This document shows positions 35,240-45,001 of a stretch of 64,000 nucleotides of DNA, one piece after another. The translations under genes and the position numbers were made by a program. Position 1 is the first letter of the stretch, and each line of letters opens with the position of its first letter. The stretch spans positions 1 to 64,000 of the forward strand of contig CAYTDM010000006.1 in NCBI GenBank assembly GCA_964436635.1. Direction: 5' to 3'. Below the pieces are notes generated by a model, which saw nothing but the letters and a program-made list of their open reading frames with translations, was not told the origin of the DNA and searched no databases. The stretch comes from DASRQK01 sp964436635. GTDB lineage: Bacteria > Bacteroidota > Bacteroidia > Sphingobacteriales > Sphingobacteriaceae.

Positions 35240-36619
35240 TTATATTAAATTAGTAATCACACTTGGGAAAACCCCAATGGCTAAAATGCATAATACAGCG
35301 AGTATAAATACAAATTGAAAATTTCCTGGATATGCCACGACTTCCCGTTCTGAAGATTTAAAGTATATAGCGACAATGACTCGGAAATAATAGTAAATTG
35401 AAATCGCTGCATTGACCACCGCCAACACCACTAACAATACTTGATACTTCTCGATCGCTCCCGCAAACAAAATAAATTTGCCCACAAATCCAGCTGTTAA
35501 AGGAATACCTGCCAACGATAACATTGCGATAGTAATCACCAACGCTAAGTTTGGATTGCGTTTAGCTAATCCGTTAAATGATTCGAAATCGTCGCTTCCA
35601 CTGGCGCGCTTAATCAAAATCAATGACCCAAATGCAATCACTGTAGCGAAAGAATATGCAGTCGCATATAACAAGACAGATCCTGCTGAATTTGCGCCAA
35701 TCGCAATGATACCAAACATTAAGTAACCCGCATGCGAAATACTTGAGTAAGCCAACATCCGTTTAAAGCTATGCTGTACCAAGGCGGTGATGTTTCCAAT
35801 GAACAAGGTGATAATGGTGATACCGACTAAAACTGGAATCCAAAACTCTTGAAGCGGTTCGAAACAGAATAAAAACAAGCGTAAAAAGCCTGCAAATGCG
35901 GCCGTTTTCACCACGGTACTCATGAAGGTGGTAATTAAAATTGGAGAGCCTTCATACACATCTGGTGTCCAGAAATGGAAAGGTGCTGCACCCACTTTAA
36001 ACGCTAAGCCCACGATTAATAATAAAATTCCCGCATACAACATGACCGGAACATTGGTTGGATGATCCACTACATATTGGCGGATTTCAGCAAGGTCAAA
36101 GGAGCCCGTAGTTCCGTATAACAATGCAATTCCGAATAATAAAAAACCTGTAGAGAATGCTCCCATCAAAAAGTATTTCAGTGCGGCTTCATTCGAACCA
36201 AAATCACGTTTACGTATGCCGGCTAAAATATAAAGCGCCACGGACATGATTTCAATCCCAATAAACATCATGGATAGATTGTGGAAGGAAGTCACCAAAA
36301 TCGCCCCGGTTAAGGAGAATATAATGAGCGCATAATACTCCGCCACATTGGCGCTAATTTTATCAAAGTAATCTTTCGACAGCAGCAAAACAAGTCCAGT
36401 GACCAGAATACACAGTACCGAGAACACAATGGCATAACGATCAAATAATATCATTCCGGAATAAAGCGGCTCTGCATTGGCATTCCAATCCATTAATAAC
36501 AGCCCTGCAGACCCCAATAAACCCGCCATTGTAACCGGCAATAATGCGCCTTTTGCTTTATATAGGCCAAGGTACAAAACTAAAATAGCCAGTAATGATA
36601 ATGTAATGATCGCACCCAT
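35240..36619 (-). CDS. nuoN: NADH-quinone oxidoreductase subunit N
   Basis: Antiporter-like proton-pumping subunit of complex I; 459 aa with about 13-14 transmembrane helices. The conserved core includes FKVGAAPFHFWTPDVYEGSP (about 208-227), which carries the proline and charged residues of the pumping channel, and LVQHSFKRMLAYSSISHAGY with its lysine. It is the last gene of the 14-gene nuo operon and starts 51 bases after nuoM. Confidence 0.95.
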   Translation of the reverse strand: MGAIITLSLLAILVLYLGLYKAKGALLPVTMAGLLGSAGLLLMDWNANAEPLYSGMILFDRYAIVFSVLCILVTGLVLLLSKDYFDKISANVAEYYALIIFSLTGAILVTSFHNLSMMFIGIEIMSVALYILAGIRKRDFGSNEAALKYFLMGAFSTGFLLFGIALLYGTTGSFDLAEIRQYVVDHPTNVPVMLYAGILLLIVGLAFKVGAAPFHFWTPDVYEGSPILITTFMSTVVKTAAFAGFLRLFLFCFEPLQEFWIPVLVGITIITLFIGNITALVQHSFKRMLAYSSISHAGYLMFGIIAIGANSAGSVLLYATAYSFATVIAFGSLILIKRASGSDDFESFNGLAKRNPNLALVITIAMLSLAGIPLTAGFVGKFILFAGAIEKYQVLLVVLAVVNAAISIYYYFRVIVAIYFKSSEREVVAYPGNFQFVFILAVLCILAIGVFPSVITNLI

Positions 36620-36670
36620 GTTATTCTATATATTCTTTTAAATTGCTACCAAAAATAATTCGTCTATCAT

Positions 36671-38125
36671 TTATTTAGTAAGGCTGCCTATATGCCCTAC
36701 CATGTTTGTAATAGTATGTTCAGAAATATCCAATAAAAACTGTGGATATACCCCAATGAACAAAATCAATGCACAAACAATCGCCAATACTGCGTGCTCA
36801 TGCCATGCTAATGGACTAAAATTCGAGGTCTTGTCGTTACTAGCCCCTAACATAATTTGTTGGTAGGCGCGCAATAGATACACGGCCCCAAATATAATGG
36901 TTAAACCCGCGATGGCTGCGAACCAAATACTGTATTGATATACCCCCATCAACATTAAAAATTCACCAATAAATCCATTCGTTAATGGTAAGCCTACCGC
37001 TCCCATCACGATGATTAAAAAATAAATCGCCAAGGTCGGTGCCGCTTTCGCAATCCCACCCATTTTGCTCATTTCATGCGTTTCTAAACGTCTACCAATG
37101 ACTTCTACGATCAAGAATAATCCAATCACTGAAATACCGTGGTTGATCATCTGAATCATCGCACCTTGCAAACTTTGTACATTCCATACAAAAACGGCCG
37201 CCGCGATTAACCCCACGTGCGCAATAGATGAATATGCGATTAAACGCTTAATATTTGTTTGTTTGAATGCAATTAAAGATGCGTATACCACCCCTATAAC
37301 CCCTAATAAGACCGCCAACCAACCATACGCTTCGAAAGCCAATGGAGTCACCGGAATTAACCAACGAATCAATCCGAAAATCCCCATTTTCAACATAATC
37401 CCTGCTAAAAGCATGGTGCCCGCAGTGGGAGCTGAAGTATAGGTGTCCGGTTGCCAAGTGTGGAAAGGGAATAAAGGAATTTTAATTGCGAAAGCAATGA
37501 AAAATGCCCAGAAAATCCAGCGCTGAGTCGTTTCGTCCAAACTTAAGTTATAAAACGAAGCCAAAGCGAAATCTTGCGTAGGAGTTTGCAGATGCAAATA
37601 AATAATCGCAATCAGCATTAACAAACTTCCGAAGAAGGTGTAGATGAAAAACTTCAGGTTCACCCGAATGCGATCCTCCCCGCCCCATAAAGCACAGATA
37701 AAGTAAATCGGTATTAAAGCTACTTCCCAGCCCACATAGAAGGTAAAGGCGTCTAAAGCGGTAAACACCAGCAGTAAACCCGCTTGCATGGCCAATACCA
37801 AAGCATAGAAGTTGCCTTTATGTTGGTTCCCAAATGAAGATAAAATAATTAACGGGACTAAGGTATTCGTTAATAATACCAAAGGCAGACTGACTCCATC
37901 CAAGCCAATGTGAAAATCAATTCCTAAAGCTGGAATCCAGGCAAATTGTTGTTGAAATTGCACACCAGCAGCGGAATTAAATTGGCTCCAAAAAGGGAGA
38001 GTTAAGCCCAGTGTAATTGCTGAAATTACTAAAGCGGCTTGTTTTGCAGAAGCTGATGTCTTAACGAATGCTAACGCAAACGCACCAACTAAAGGGAACA
38101 GTAAAAGTATTAACAAATTATCCAT
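36671..38125 (-). CDS. nuoM: NADH-quinone oxidoreductase subunit M
   Basis: Second antiporter-like subunit of the membrane arm; 484 aa, all-helical. Hallmarks are FYVGWEVALIPIYFICALWGG with the conserved glutamate (about 130-150), FAIKIPLFPFHTWQPDTYTSAP (about 216-237) and TNIKRLIAYSSIAHVGLI with its lysine. Length and order fit the family. It lies between nuoL and nuoN, 32 bases after nuoL. Confidence 0.96.
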   Translation of the reverse strand: MDNLLILLLFPLVGAFALAFVKTSASAKQAALVISAITLGLTLPFWSQFNSAAGVQFQQQFAWIPALGIDFHIGLDGVSLPLVLLTNTLVPLIILSSFGNQHKGNFYALVLAMQAGLLLVFTALDAFTFYVGWEVALIPIYFICALWGGEDRIRVNLKFFIYTFFGSLLMLIAIIYLHLQTPTQDFALASFYNLSLDETTQRWIFWAFFIAFAIKIPLFPFHTWQPDTYTSAPTAGTMLLAGIMLKMGIFGLIRWLIPVTPLAFEAYGWLAVLLGVIGVVYASLIAFKQTNIKRLIAYSSIAHVGLIAAAVFVWNVQSLQGAMIQMINHGISVIGLFLIVEVIGRRLETHEMSKMGGIAKAAPTLAIYFLIIVMGAVGLPLTNGFIGEFLMLMGVYQYSIWFAAIAGLTIIFGAVYLLRAYQQIMLGASNDKTSNFSPLAWHEHAVLAIVCALILFIGVYPQFLLDISEHTITNMVGHIGSLTK

Positions 38126-38157
38126 GTATCCTGAGTTCTCTATATTCTACTTTATCC

Positions 38158-40077
38158 TTAAAACTTTGTCATTCCATAAATCACCAACGCGATGATTCCG
38201 ATTACCATCATAAACAGGTAAAATCCAACGTTACCATTTTGAAGTAAACGCAAGTATCTACCGGACTCATTGGTCGCTTTTCCAACGCCATTCACAAAAC
38301 CATCGATCATCATGCGATCCACGACTTTATGGAAAAACACCGATAGATTATCCAATGGTTTGGTCACCATTCCGTGGTAAATTTCATCTATATAAAACTT
38401 GTTGTATGACCATTTTGTTAAGGTATTTAATTTCGTTCCTTCTGCAGCAGGTACCACCGCATTTTTCACATATTTATTGTAGGCAAATATAGCCATGGCA
38501 ACGGCAGCTAAAGCTGAAACAGCCATTAACACATATTCTGTACTGTGATCTAAGTGGAATGCACCTGTGTGCGAAGTGGAATCCGCGAAAACTGGAGATA
38601 AGAAGTCTCCAAGCGCATGACCACCGCCTAAAGCAGCGGGAATGTTAATGAATCCACCTACCGCAGACAACACCGCCAATACAATTAATGGAAGAGTCAT
38701 GGTCCATGGAGATTCGTGCAGGTGCTCCGCCTGATGTGCAGTGCCTCTGAATTTTCCAAAGAAGGTTAAGAATAACATTCTAAACATATAGAATGCGGTA
38801 AAGAACGCGGCTAACAATCCCAATGACCATAATACTGGATTTTCAACAAAAGCATGTGCTAAAATCTCATCTTTAGAGAAAAATCCAGAAAGAGGTGGAA
38901 TCCCTGCAATCGCGATCGTTCCAATTAACATAGTTGCATATGTAATCGGCAAGTGCTTTTTCAAGCCGCCCATTCGGCGCATATCTTGTTCATCGCTCAT
39001 CGCGTGAATCACCGATCCCGCTCCTAAAAATAATAAGGCTTTAAAAAACGCGTGAGTCAACACGTGAAAGAACGCGCCTGTAAACGCACCGACTCCTAAG
39101 CCTAAGAACATATACCCTAATTGGGAAACAGTAGAATAAGCAAGTACTTTTTTAATATCATTTTGCGTGAGCGCAATGGCCGCCGCGATTAATGCCGTTG
39201 CAAGCCCCACCACCGCGATCACATTCATCGTGACTGGAGAAAGGGTAAATAAAATATTAGAACGGGCGATCATATAAATACCTGCCGTCACCATGGTCGC
39301 AGCGTGGATTAATGCTGATACAGGAGTAGGACCCGCCATCGCATCCGGTAACCAAGTGAATAAAGGCAATTGGGCTGACTTACCCGTGGCAGCAACAAAT
39401 AATAACAAGGTAATTAACATTAACATGCCATCACCGGATACCATCGTAGCCGCTTTAGGGAAAATGCCTGCATATTCCAGGGTACCAAAAGTGGTGAAAA
39501 TTAAGAATACAGCTAATAAAAACCCTAAATCCCCAATACGGTTCATCACAAATGCTTTTTTCGCAGCACTCGCGTAGCTGATATTTTTGTACCAAAAACC
39601 GATCAATAGGTAAGAACATAAACCGACTCCTTCCCAACCAATAAACATAATCAGGTAGTTAGATCCCAATACCAACAACAACATAAAGAAGACGAATAGA
39701 TTCAAGTATGCAAAGAATTTACCGAAACCTTCATCTTTATGCATGTAGCCAATCGAGTATAAGTGGATTAAAAACCCAATTCCTGTAACGATTAATAACA
39801 TGATGGCACTTAATGGGTCGACTAAAAACGAAAGTGAAATGGATAAATTACCCGCCTTAAACCATTCAAAAATAGAAATGGTAAAAGACGCAGCTTCGCC
39901 TGCTTGGCGCGCCGCGTAGACATCCGCAAAAATCATAATGCTGACGACAAAGGACGCCAAAACTACCCCACTACCAATCGTGCCAATCAAAGATTTAGAC
40001 AATACATTCCTTCCCAAACCCAGGATCATAAAACCAAGCAAAGGCAACAAAGGAACTAACCAAATTAAGTCTATCAT
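38158..40077 (-). CDS. nuoL: NADH-quinone oxidoreductase subunit L
   Basis: Largest antiporter-like subunit (639 aa), with the long amphipathic C-terminal helix that ties the membrane arm together. Visible blocks are MFIGWEGVGLCSYLLIGFWY, GKSAQLPLFTWLPDAMAGPTPVSALIHAATMV (about 233-264), NDIKKVLAYSTVSQLGYMF and a conserved His-rich HVLTHAFFKALLFLGAG. The tail after about 560 runs into a final membrane helix. nuoK lies 66 bases upstream on the minus strand; no clear hairpin is seen in that gap. Confidence 0.96.
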   Translation of the reverse strand: MIDLIWLVPLLPLLGFMILGLGRNVLSKSLIGTIGSGVVLASFVVSIMIFADVYAARQAGEAASFTISIFEWFKAGNLSISLSFLVDPLSAIMLLIVTGIGFLIHLYSIGYMHKDEGFGKFFAYLNLFVFFMLLLVLGSNYLIMFIGWEGVGLCSYLLIGFWYKNISYASAAKKAFVMNRIGDLGFLLAVFLIFTTFGTLEYAGIFPKAATMVSGDGMLMLITLLLFVAATGKSAQLPLFTWLPDAMAGPTPVSALIHAATMVTAGIYMIARSNILFTLSPVTMNVIAVVGLATALIAAAIALTQNDIKKVLAYSTVSQLGYMFLGLGVGAFTGAFFHVLTHAFFKALLFLGAGSVIHAMSDEQDMRRMGGLKKHLPITYATMLIGTIAIAGIPPLSGFFSKDEILAHAFVENPVLWSLGLLAAFFTAFYMFRMLFLTFFGKFRGTAHQAEHLHESPWTMTLPLIVLAVLSAVGGFINIPAALGGGHALGDFLSPVFADSTSHTGAFHLDHSTEYVLMAVSALAAVAMAIFAYNKYVKNAVVPAAEGTKLNTLTKWSYNKFYIDEIYHGMVTKPLDNLSVFFHKVVDRMMIDGFVNGVGKATNESGRYLRLLQNGNVGFYLFMMVIGIIALVIYGMTKF

Positions 40078-40143
40078 ATTATTGTATTACTACGTTGTGC
40101 TACTAGTTATTTTCTTTTAAAAAGGATTAAACTCCTTTATGCA

Positions 40144-40473
40144 TTACCATTTTAAGCGATTCAATGAATTAATATCCAGTGATCGAGTGTTTCTGTACAC
40201 CATGACGATGATCGCTAAACCCACCGCGACTTCCGCTGCTGCCAATGCCATAATAAAGAAGACAAAAACTTGCCCTGCTGGATCGCCGCTATAAGCTGAA
40301 AATGCTGCTAATAATAAGTTTACTGAATTCAACATCAATTCAATGGACATCATGATAATGATCGCATTTCTACGAATCAATACGCCGATTACCCCAATCG
40401 AGAAAATGATGGTACAAAACAGGATGTAATGGTTCAGGGGCACTCCCTGCATGCTATTAATAATTCCGTCCAT
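40144..40473 (-). CDS. nuoK: NADH-quinone oxidoreductase subunit K
   Basis: A small (109 aa) three-helix subunit of the membrane arm. The two conserved membrane glutamates of the proton path are present, in MSIELMLNSVNLLL (about 43) and LAAAEVAVGLAI (about 79). It is placed between nuoJ and nuoL as in other bacteria. Confidence 0.96.
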   Translation of the reverse strand: MDGIINSMQGVPLNHYILFCTIIFSIGVIGVLIRRNAIIIMMSIELMLNSVNLLLAAFSAYSGDPAGQVFVFFIMALAAAEVAVGLAIIVMVYRNTRSLDINSLNRLKW

Positions 40474-40502
40474 TTCTTTTTTTCAGTTTATATATTTTCT
40501 GG

Positions 40503-41006
40503 TTAAGACTGGGCTTTTTTAGGGTCGTTCTTAGCCAAAAGAACAGCGCCTACCATTGCGGTTAGCAATAAAATAGAAGACAATTCAAAGGGCAATAAAA
40601 ACTCATCAAACAATACTTTACCTAAGTTTTGAACCAATCCAATATCTGGATTTTTCAACATCATAGGATTTGAAGTTTCCAAAAGATTCAATGAACCAAT
40701 AATCGTAGTTAAAAAACACAAACCGGCCAAAGTACCCATTATTTTAACTAAATTAGACTTCATCGGCTCCGTTTCCTTATTCAAATTGAGTAACATCAAT
40801 ACAAATAGGAACAGCACCATAATGGCGCCTAAGTACACGATAAAGTTCACGACCGCTAAGAATTGCGCATTTAACAATATATAATGAACTGTAAACGTAA
40901 AAAACGTTATAACTAAATACAATACACTATGTACTGGATTCTTTGTAAAGATGGTCATCAATGCAAAGAATATGGATAAAAAGGCGACAAAATAAAACAC
41001 CATCAT
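40503..41006 (-). CDS. nuoJ: NADH-quinone oxidoreductase subunit J
   Basis: A 167-residue, five-helix membrane subunit (ND6 homologue). It has the FTKNPVHSVLYLVITFF start and the conserved VNFIVYLGAIMVLFLFVLML helix with its pi-bulge region, then a C-terminal helix LLTAMVGAVLLAK. It follows nuoI by 11 bases. Confidence 0.94.
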   Translation of the reverse strand: MMVFYFVAFLSIFFALMTIFTKNPVHSVLYLVITFFTFTVHYILLNAQFLAVVNFIVYLGAIMVLFLFVLMLLNLNKETEPMKSNLVKIMGTLAGLCFLTTIIGSLNLLETSNPMMLKNPDIGLVQNLGKVLFDEFLLPFELSSILLLTAMVGAVLLAKNDPKKAQS

Positions 41007-41017
41007 AGGGATAAAAT

Positions 41018-41539
41018 TTAGGCTAAGGGTTTTTCTGAACGTTTAAAATCAAACTTTGGCTCTACCAATTTATCTTTTCCAAAAATTAAGTCTTTTCTTA
41101 AGTAATCAGCGGTCGCATGCGGACCATCCAGATAAATGGCTTCCTTCGGACAAGCTTCTTCGCAAAGTCCACAGAAAATACACCTTAACATGTTAATTTC
41201 GTAAACTGCTGCATATTTCTCTTCGCGGTATAAATGCTCTTCTCCTTTTTTACGCTCTGCAGCGACCATGCTAATGGCCTCCGCAGGACAAGACAAAGCA
41301 CAAAGTCCGCAAGCGGTGCAGCGTTCTCTTCCTTCCTCATCGCGTTTCAAAGAATGTAATCCTCTGAAATTTTTCGAATATGGACGGGTTTCTTCAGGAT
41401 ATTTATAGGATACTTTTGGTTTGAAAAAATACCGGATGGTGATACCCAACCCTTTTAGAATAGAAGGGATGTACATGCGTTCCCAGAAATTCATTGGTTT
41501 CTGCTCCAGTACTTTTTTCCTATTACTGATCGATTGCAT
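41018..41539 (-). CDS. nuoI: NADH-quinone oxidoreductase subunit I
   Basis: Connecting-arm ferredoxin-like subunit carrying clusters N6a and N6b. The 173-residue protein has two 4Fe-4S motifs: CTACGLCALSCPAEAI (about 74-89) and CIFCGLCEEACPKEAI (about 121-136). An N-terminal amphipathic segment (GLGITIRYFFKPKVS) anchors it to the membrane. The upstream gene nuoH ends ten bases before its start. Length is normal for the family. Confidence 0.96.
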   Translation of the reverse strand: MQSISNRKKVLEQKPMNFWERMYIPSILKGLGITIRYFFKPKVSYKYPEETRPYSKNFRGLHSLKRDEEGRERCTACGLCALSCPAEAISMVAAERKKGEEHLYREEKYAAVYEINMLRCIFCGLCEEACPKEAIYLDGPHATADYLRKDLIFGKDKLVEPKFDFKRSEKPLA

Positions 41540-41549
41540 AGTTTCTTAA

Positions 41550-42599
41550 TTAAAAATAGGTGTCCTTGACCACAATTCCGATTCCTGTTAACACAATATT
41601 TGCGATAGCTAATGGAATTAAAACCTTCCATCCTAAATTCATCAGTTGATCGTAACGGAAACGCGGAACGGTCCAACGAATCCACATAAAGAAAAAGATG
41701 AATCCAAATATTTTAGCAAAGAAAACAAGGACGCCAATGATGGTAATCCAGTTTTGAGAGAGCCCGACTTCGTGCTGCAGGTAGCCCATGAATGGGAAGT
41801 TGTACCCACCAAAATATAAGGTAGCCATTAATGCCGAAGACACAAACATATTGATGTATTCAGCGAACATGTAAAAAGCTAACTTCATAGAAGAATACTC
41901 CACGTTATAACCACCCACTAATTCGGTTTCACATTCTGGTAAGTCAAAAGGTACGCGATTACACTCTGCAAACGCACAAACTAAAAAGATTAAAAACCCT
42001 AACGGCTGTACCCAGATATTCCAGTTGACGAAGCCTTCTTGTTGTTCCACAATCTCTTTCAAGGAAAGTGAGCCCGATACCATCAATAAAGCGATGATGG
42101 ATAAACCCATTCCGATTTCGTAGCTAATGCTTTGCGAAGCGGCACGAACAGTTCCCATCAAAGAGAACTTATTGTTGGATGCCCAGCCTCCGATCATCAC
42201 CCCATATACACCTAAAGCGATCACACCAAACATGTAAAGAATGCCCACATTGATGTCTGCCACTTGTAAACTAATGGTTTTTCCGCCGATCTCCAGTTCT
42301 TGACCCCATGGAATGACCGCGCTACTAATTAAGGAAGTAATGATGGCAATGGTCGGTCCTGCTATAAATAAGGCTCTGTGAGCGCCTGCAGGGATGATTT
42401 CTTCTTTAAAAAAGAATTTCCCACCGTCTGCCAAGGGTTGTAAAATACCTGCGGGACCTGCACGATCGGGACCGTAACGGCTTTGCATAAACCCAGCTAC
42501 TTTACGTTCAGCTAAGGTGGAATAAGCCGCGATCGCCAACGTGATGACGAATACCACCAAAACTAACACCGATTTCTCTAATACTAATTCTAATTCCAT
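41550..42599 (-). CDS. nuoH: NADH-quinone oxidoreductase subunit H
   Basis: Quinone-site membrane subunit (ND1 homologue), 349 aa with about eight helices. Diagnostic stretches are ERKVAGFMQSRYGPDRAGPAG near 31-51, CAFAECNRVPFDLPECETELVGGYNVEYSSM near 200-230 and MWIRWTVPRFRYDQLMNLGWK near the C-terminus. It starts one base after nuoG, implying coupled translation. Confidence 0.96.
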   Translation of the reverse strand: MELELVLEKSVLVLVVFVITLAIAAYSTLAERKVAGFMQSRYGPDRAGPAGILQPLADGGKFFFKEEIIPAGAHRALFIAGPTIAIITSLISSAVIPWGQELEIGGKTISLQVADINVGILYMFGVIALGVYGVMIGGWASNNKFSLMGTVRAASQSISYEIGMGLSIIALLMVSGSLSLKEIVEQQEGFVNWNIWVQPLGFLIFLVCAFAECNRVPFDLPECETELVGGYNVEYSSMKLAFYMFAEYINMFVSSALMATLYFGGYNFPFMGYLQHEVGLSQNWITIIGVLVFFAKIFGFIFFFMWIRWTVPRFRYDQLMNLGWKVLIPLAIANIVLTGIGIVVKDTYF

Positions 42600-42600
42600 A

Positions 42601-43620
42601 TTATGGCAGTAATTTATCTACACGATTTAATTGTTCTTTATTTGCTTCTTGCAAAGCTAAATTCGTTTTCACCACAGCAGGCGGATTTGGATTTTCGTAG
42701 TGATTTAATGAAATAACTGAGGTTTTTGCGACTTTTTTCGGTCCCTCAATCACCCAATCACTCGTTGCTTTTTTATCGAAACGACAAGTATTACAAATGA
42801 AGTCTTTCACTTCTCCGAACTCATCTTTTCTTCCCGTTACCCTTAATACCTCTTCTCCTTTGTACCACATGGTTACTTTACCACTGCAGCTTGGGCAATC
42901 GCGGTGCGCGTCTACAGGTTTGGTAAACCAAACGCGGCTCTTAAAGCGAAACGTTTTATCAGTTAAGGCGCCTACAGGACACACATCGATCATGTTTCCA
43001 GAGAATTCATTATCCACAGCTTTTTGGATATAGGTGGAAATCTCCGCGCGGTCACCACGATGCAAAATTCCATGCACACGTTCTGGAGTCAATTGGTTGG
43101 CCACAAAAACACAACGGAAACACATGATACAACGGTTCATGTGCAGTTGAATCTTGTCTCCAATGTCAATGCGTTCAAAGGTTCTGCGCTCAAATTCATA
43201 ACGCGTTTGATCCACCCCGTGCTCGTATGAAAGGTCTTGGAGGTGACATTCTCCTGCTTGATCACATACTGGACAATCCAATGGATGATTAATCAATAGA
43301 AATTCAACCACGCCTTTACGAGCTTCGATCACTTCTGGAGAGGTGATGTTCTGAACCTCCATGCCGTCCATGACCGTCGTTCTACAGGATGCCACTAATT
43401 TTGGCATAGGACGAGGATCTTTTTCAGAACCTTTGCTCACTTTTACTAAGCAAGTTCTGCATTTCCCGCCCGAACCTTGTAGTGAACTATAATAACACAT
43501 AGCGGGTGGAGCAACTTCTCCTCCGATCTGACGTGCTGCGTTCATAATGGTAGTTCCTGGAGCTACATCCACTGGAATCCCATCAATAGTTACTTTAAAT
43601 TTTACTTCTCCTTCAGCCAT
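42601..43620 (-). CDS. nuoG: Short NuoG-type Fe-S subunit of complex I
   Basis: The 339-residue iron-sulfur subunit of the NADH-oxidising arm. It has a 2Fe-2S ferredoxin domain (CYYSSLQGSGGKCRTC about 42-57, then SCRTTV), the His-Cys motif HPLDCPVCDQAGECHLQD, and the 4Fe-4S set CIMCFRCV...CPVGAL. A further cluster-like pair CPSC and CNTC follows near the C-terminus. The protein then stops, where most NuoG carry a 300-600 residue molybdopterin-oxidoreductase-like domain. The downstream genes are in normal order and no pseudogene remnant is visible, so the short form is real. The ATG at 43620 is preferred over an in-frame TTG two codons earlier. Confidence 0.92.
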   Translation of the reverse strand: MAEGEVKFKVTIDGIPVDVAPGTTIMNAARQIGGEVAPPAMCYYSSLQGSGGKCRTCLVKVSKGSEKDPRPMPKLVASCRTTVMDGMEVQNITSPEVIEARKGVVEFLLINHPLDCPVCDQAGECHLQDLSYEHGVDQTRYEFERRTFERIDIGDKIQLHMNRCIMCFRCVFVANQLTPERVHGILHRGDRAEISTYIQKAVDNEFSGNMIDVCPVGALTDKTFRFKSRVWFTKPVDAHRDCPSCSGKVTMWYKGEEVLRVTGRKDEFGEVKDFICNTCRFDKKATSDWVIEGPKKVAKTSVISLNHYENPNPPAVVKTNLALQEANKEQLNRVDKLLP

Positions 43621-43641
43621 TTCCAAGCTTTATTTCTATGA

Positions 43642-44997
43642 TTACGAAGCTGTTATTTCCAAAGGATCAGCATAATGTGCTAATCCGTAATTTCTTGATT
43701 GCGCTTCAGATGCGTTTGTAATATGCCATTCAAATTCATCCCTAAAGTGACGGATCGCGCTTGCTACTGGCCAAGCGGCCGCGTCCCCTAATGGACAAAT
43801 CGTATTTCCTTCAATGTTTTTAGCCACATTCACTAATAAATCGATGTCGCTTTGTGATCCGTGCCCGTGTTCAATGTTATGCAAGACCTTCTCCATCCAT
43901 CCTGTTCCTTCACGACATGGTGAACATTGGCCACAGCTTTCATGATGATAAAAACGAGCGAAATTCCAGGTGTTACGAACGATGCATTGATCCTCATCAA
44001 ACACCACAAATCCACCTGAACCTAACATAGTTCCTGATTGGAATCCGCCATCTGCCAGGGACTCGTAGGTCATCAAACGAGATGCACCATTGATGGTTTT
44101 TAAAATTAAATTCGCAGGCAAAATAGGCACCGATGAACCCCCGGCGACGACGGCTTTTAAACGTTTGCCATTCGCAATTCCACCACAATATTCATCCGAA
44201 TAGATAAATTCTTCTACTGGCAAGCCTAATTCAATTTCATACACTCCTGGCTTATTAATGTTTCCAGAAGCAGAAATTAATTTAGTGCCGGAACTGCGCT
44301 CAATACCGATTTTCGCATACTCCTCCCCACCATCGTTGATGATCGGAACAGTGGCCGCGATAGATTCCACGTTATTTACCACAGTTGGGCAGCCATAAAG
44401 TCCAGAAACCGCAGGGAATGGAGGTTTAATCCTTGGATTCCCACGCTTTCCTTCTAAAGATTCTAACAAGGCCGTTTCCTCTCCACAGATGTAGGCGCCA
44501 CCTCCTGGTTGAACGTATAATTCTAAATCGTATCCGGTTCCTAAAATATTTTTTCCTAAAAAGCCAGCATTTTTTGCTTCCGCAATGGCTTTTTCTAAAA
44601 TGCGAATCTGCGGCATCATCTCACCACGCACATAGATATAAGAAACTTTTGCTCCGAGCGCATAACTCGACACAATCATTCCTTCTATTAAAGCATGCGG
44701 GATGTGCGTCATTAAATATCGGTCTTTGAATGTACCCGGCTCCGATTCGTCACCGTTACATACTAAATAACGTGGCACGCCTTCTGGTTTTGCCAAAAAG
44801 CTCCACTTCATCCCTGTTGGGAAACCTGCTCCACCACGTCCTCTCAAGCCCGATTTTTTCACTTCTTCTACCACATCGTCTGGAGACATGGTTTTCAGCG
44901 CCTTTTCCACTGCTCGATATCCTCCTTTTTGGCGATAAACCTCAAAAGTGTTAATTCCAGGAACATCGATATGGTTTAATAATAACTTACGTGCCAT
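43642..44997 (-). CDS. nuoF: NADH-quinone oxidoreductase subunit F
   Basis: NADH- and FMN-binding subunit with cluster N3; 451 aa. The NADH/FMN loop is SGLRGRGGAGFPTGMKWSF (about 49-67), followed by CNGDESEPGTFKDR and GGGAYICGEETALLESLEG. The 4Fe-4S ligands are SCGQCSPCREGTGW and the later cysteine in GNTICPLGDAAAWP. It follows nuoE by four bases. All motifs are intact. Confidence 0.97.
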   Translation of the reverse strand: MARKLLLNHIDVPGINTFEVYRQKGGYRAVEKALKTMSPDDVVEEVKKSGLRGRGGAGFPTGMKWSFLAKPEGVPRYLVCNGDESEPGTFKDRYLMTHIPHALIEGMIVSSYALGAKVSYIYVRGEMMPQIRILEKAIAEAKNAGFLGKNILGTGYDLELYVQPGGGAYICGEETALLESLEGKRGNPRIKPPFPAVSGLYGCPTVVNNVESIAATVPIINDGGEEYAKIGIERSSGTKLISASGNINKPGVYEIELGLPVEEFIYSDEYCGGIANGKRLKAVVAGGSSVPILPANLILKTINGASRLMTYESLADGGFQSGTMLGSGGFVVFDEDQCIVRNTWNFARFYHHESCGQCSPCREGTGWMEKVLHNIEHGHGSQSDIDLLVNVAKNIEGNTICPLGDAAAWPVASAIRHFRDEFEWHITNASEAQSRNYGLAHYADPLEITAS

Positions 44998-45001
44998 AGG
45001 A

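Noticed and set aside
42601..43620. NuoG as a truncated pseudogene
   Set aside because: All Fe-S cysteines are intact, nuoH starts one base later, and no remnant of the missing domain follows.
44433..44954. Two plus-strand frames opposite nuoF
   Set aside because: Pure antisense frames of a conserved enzyme.
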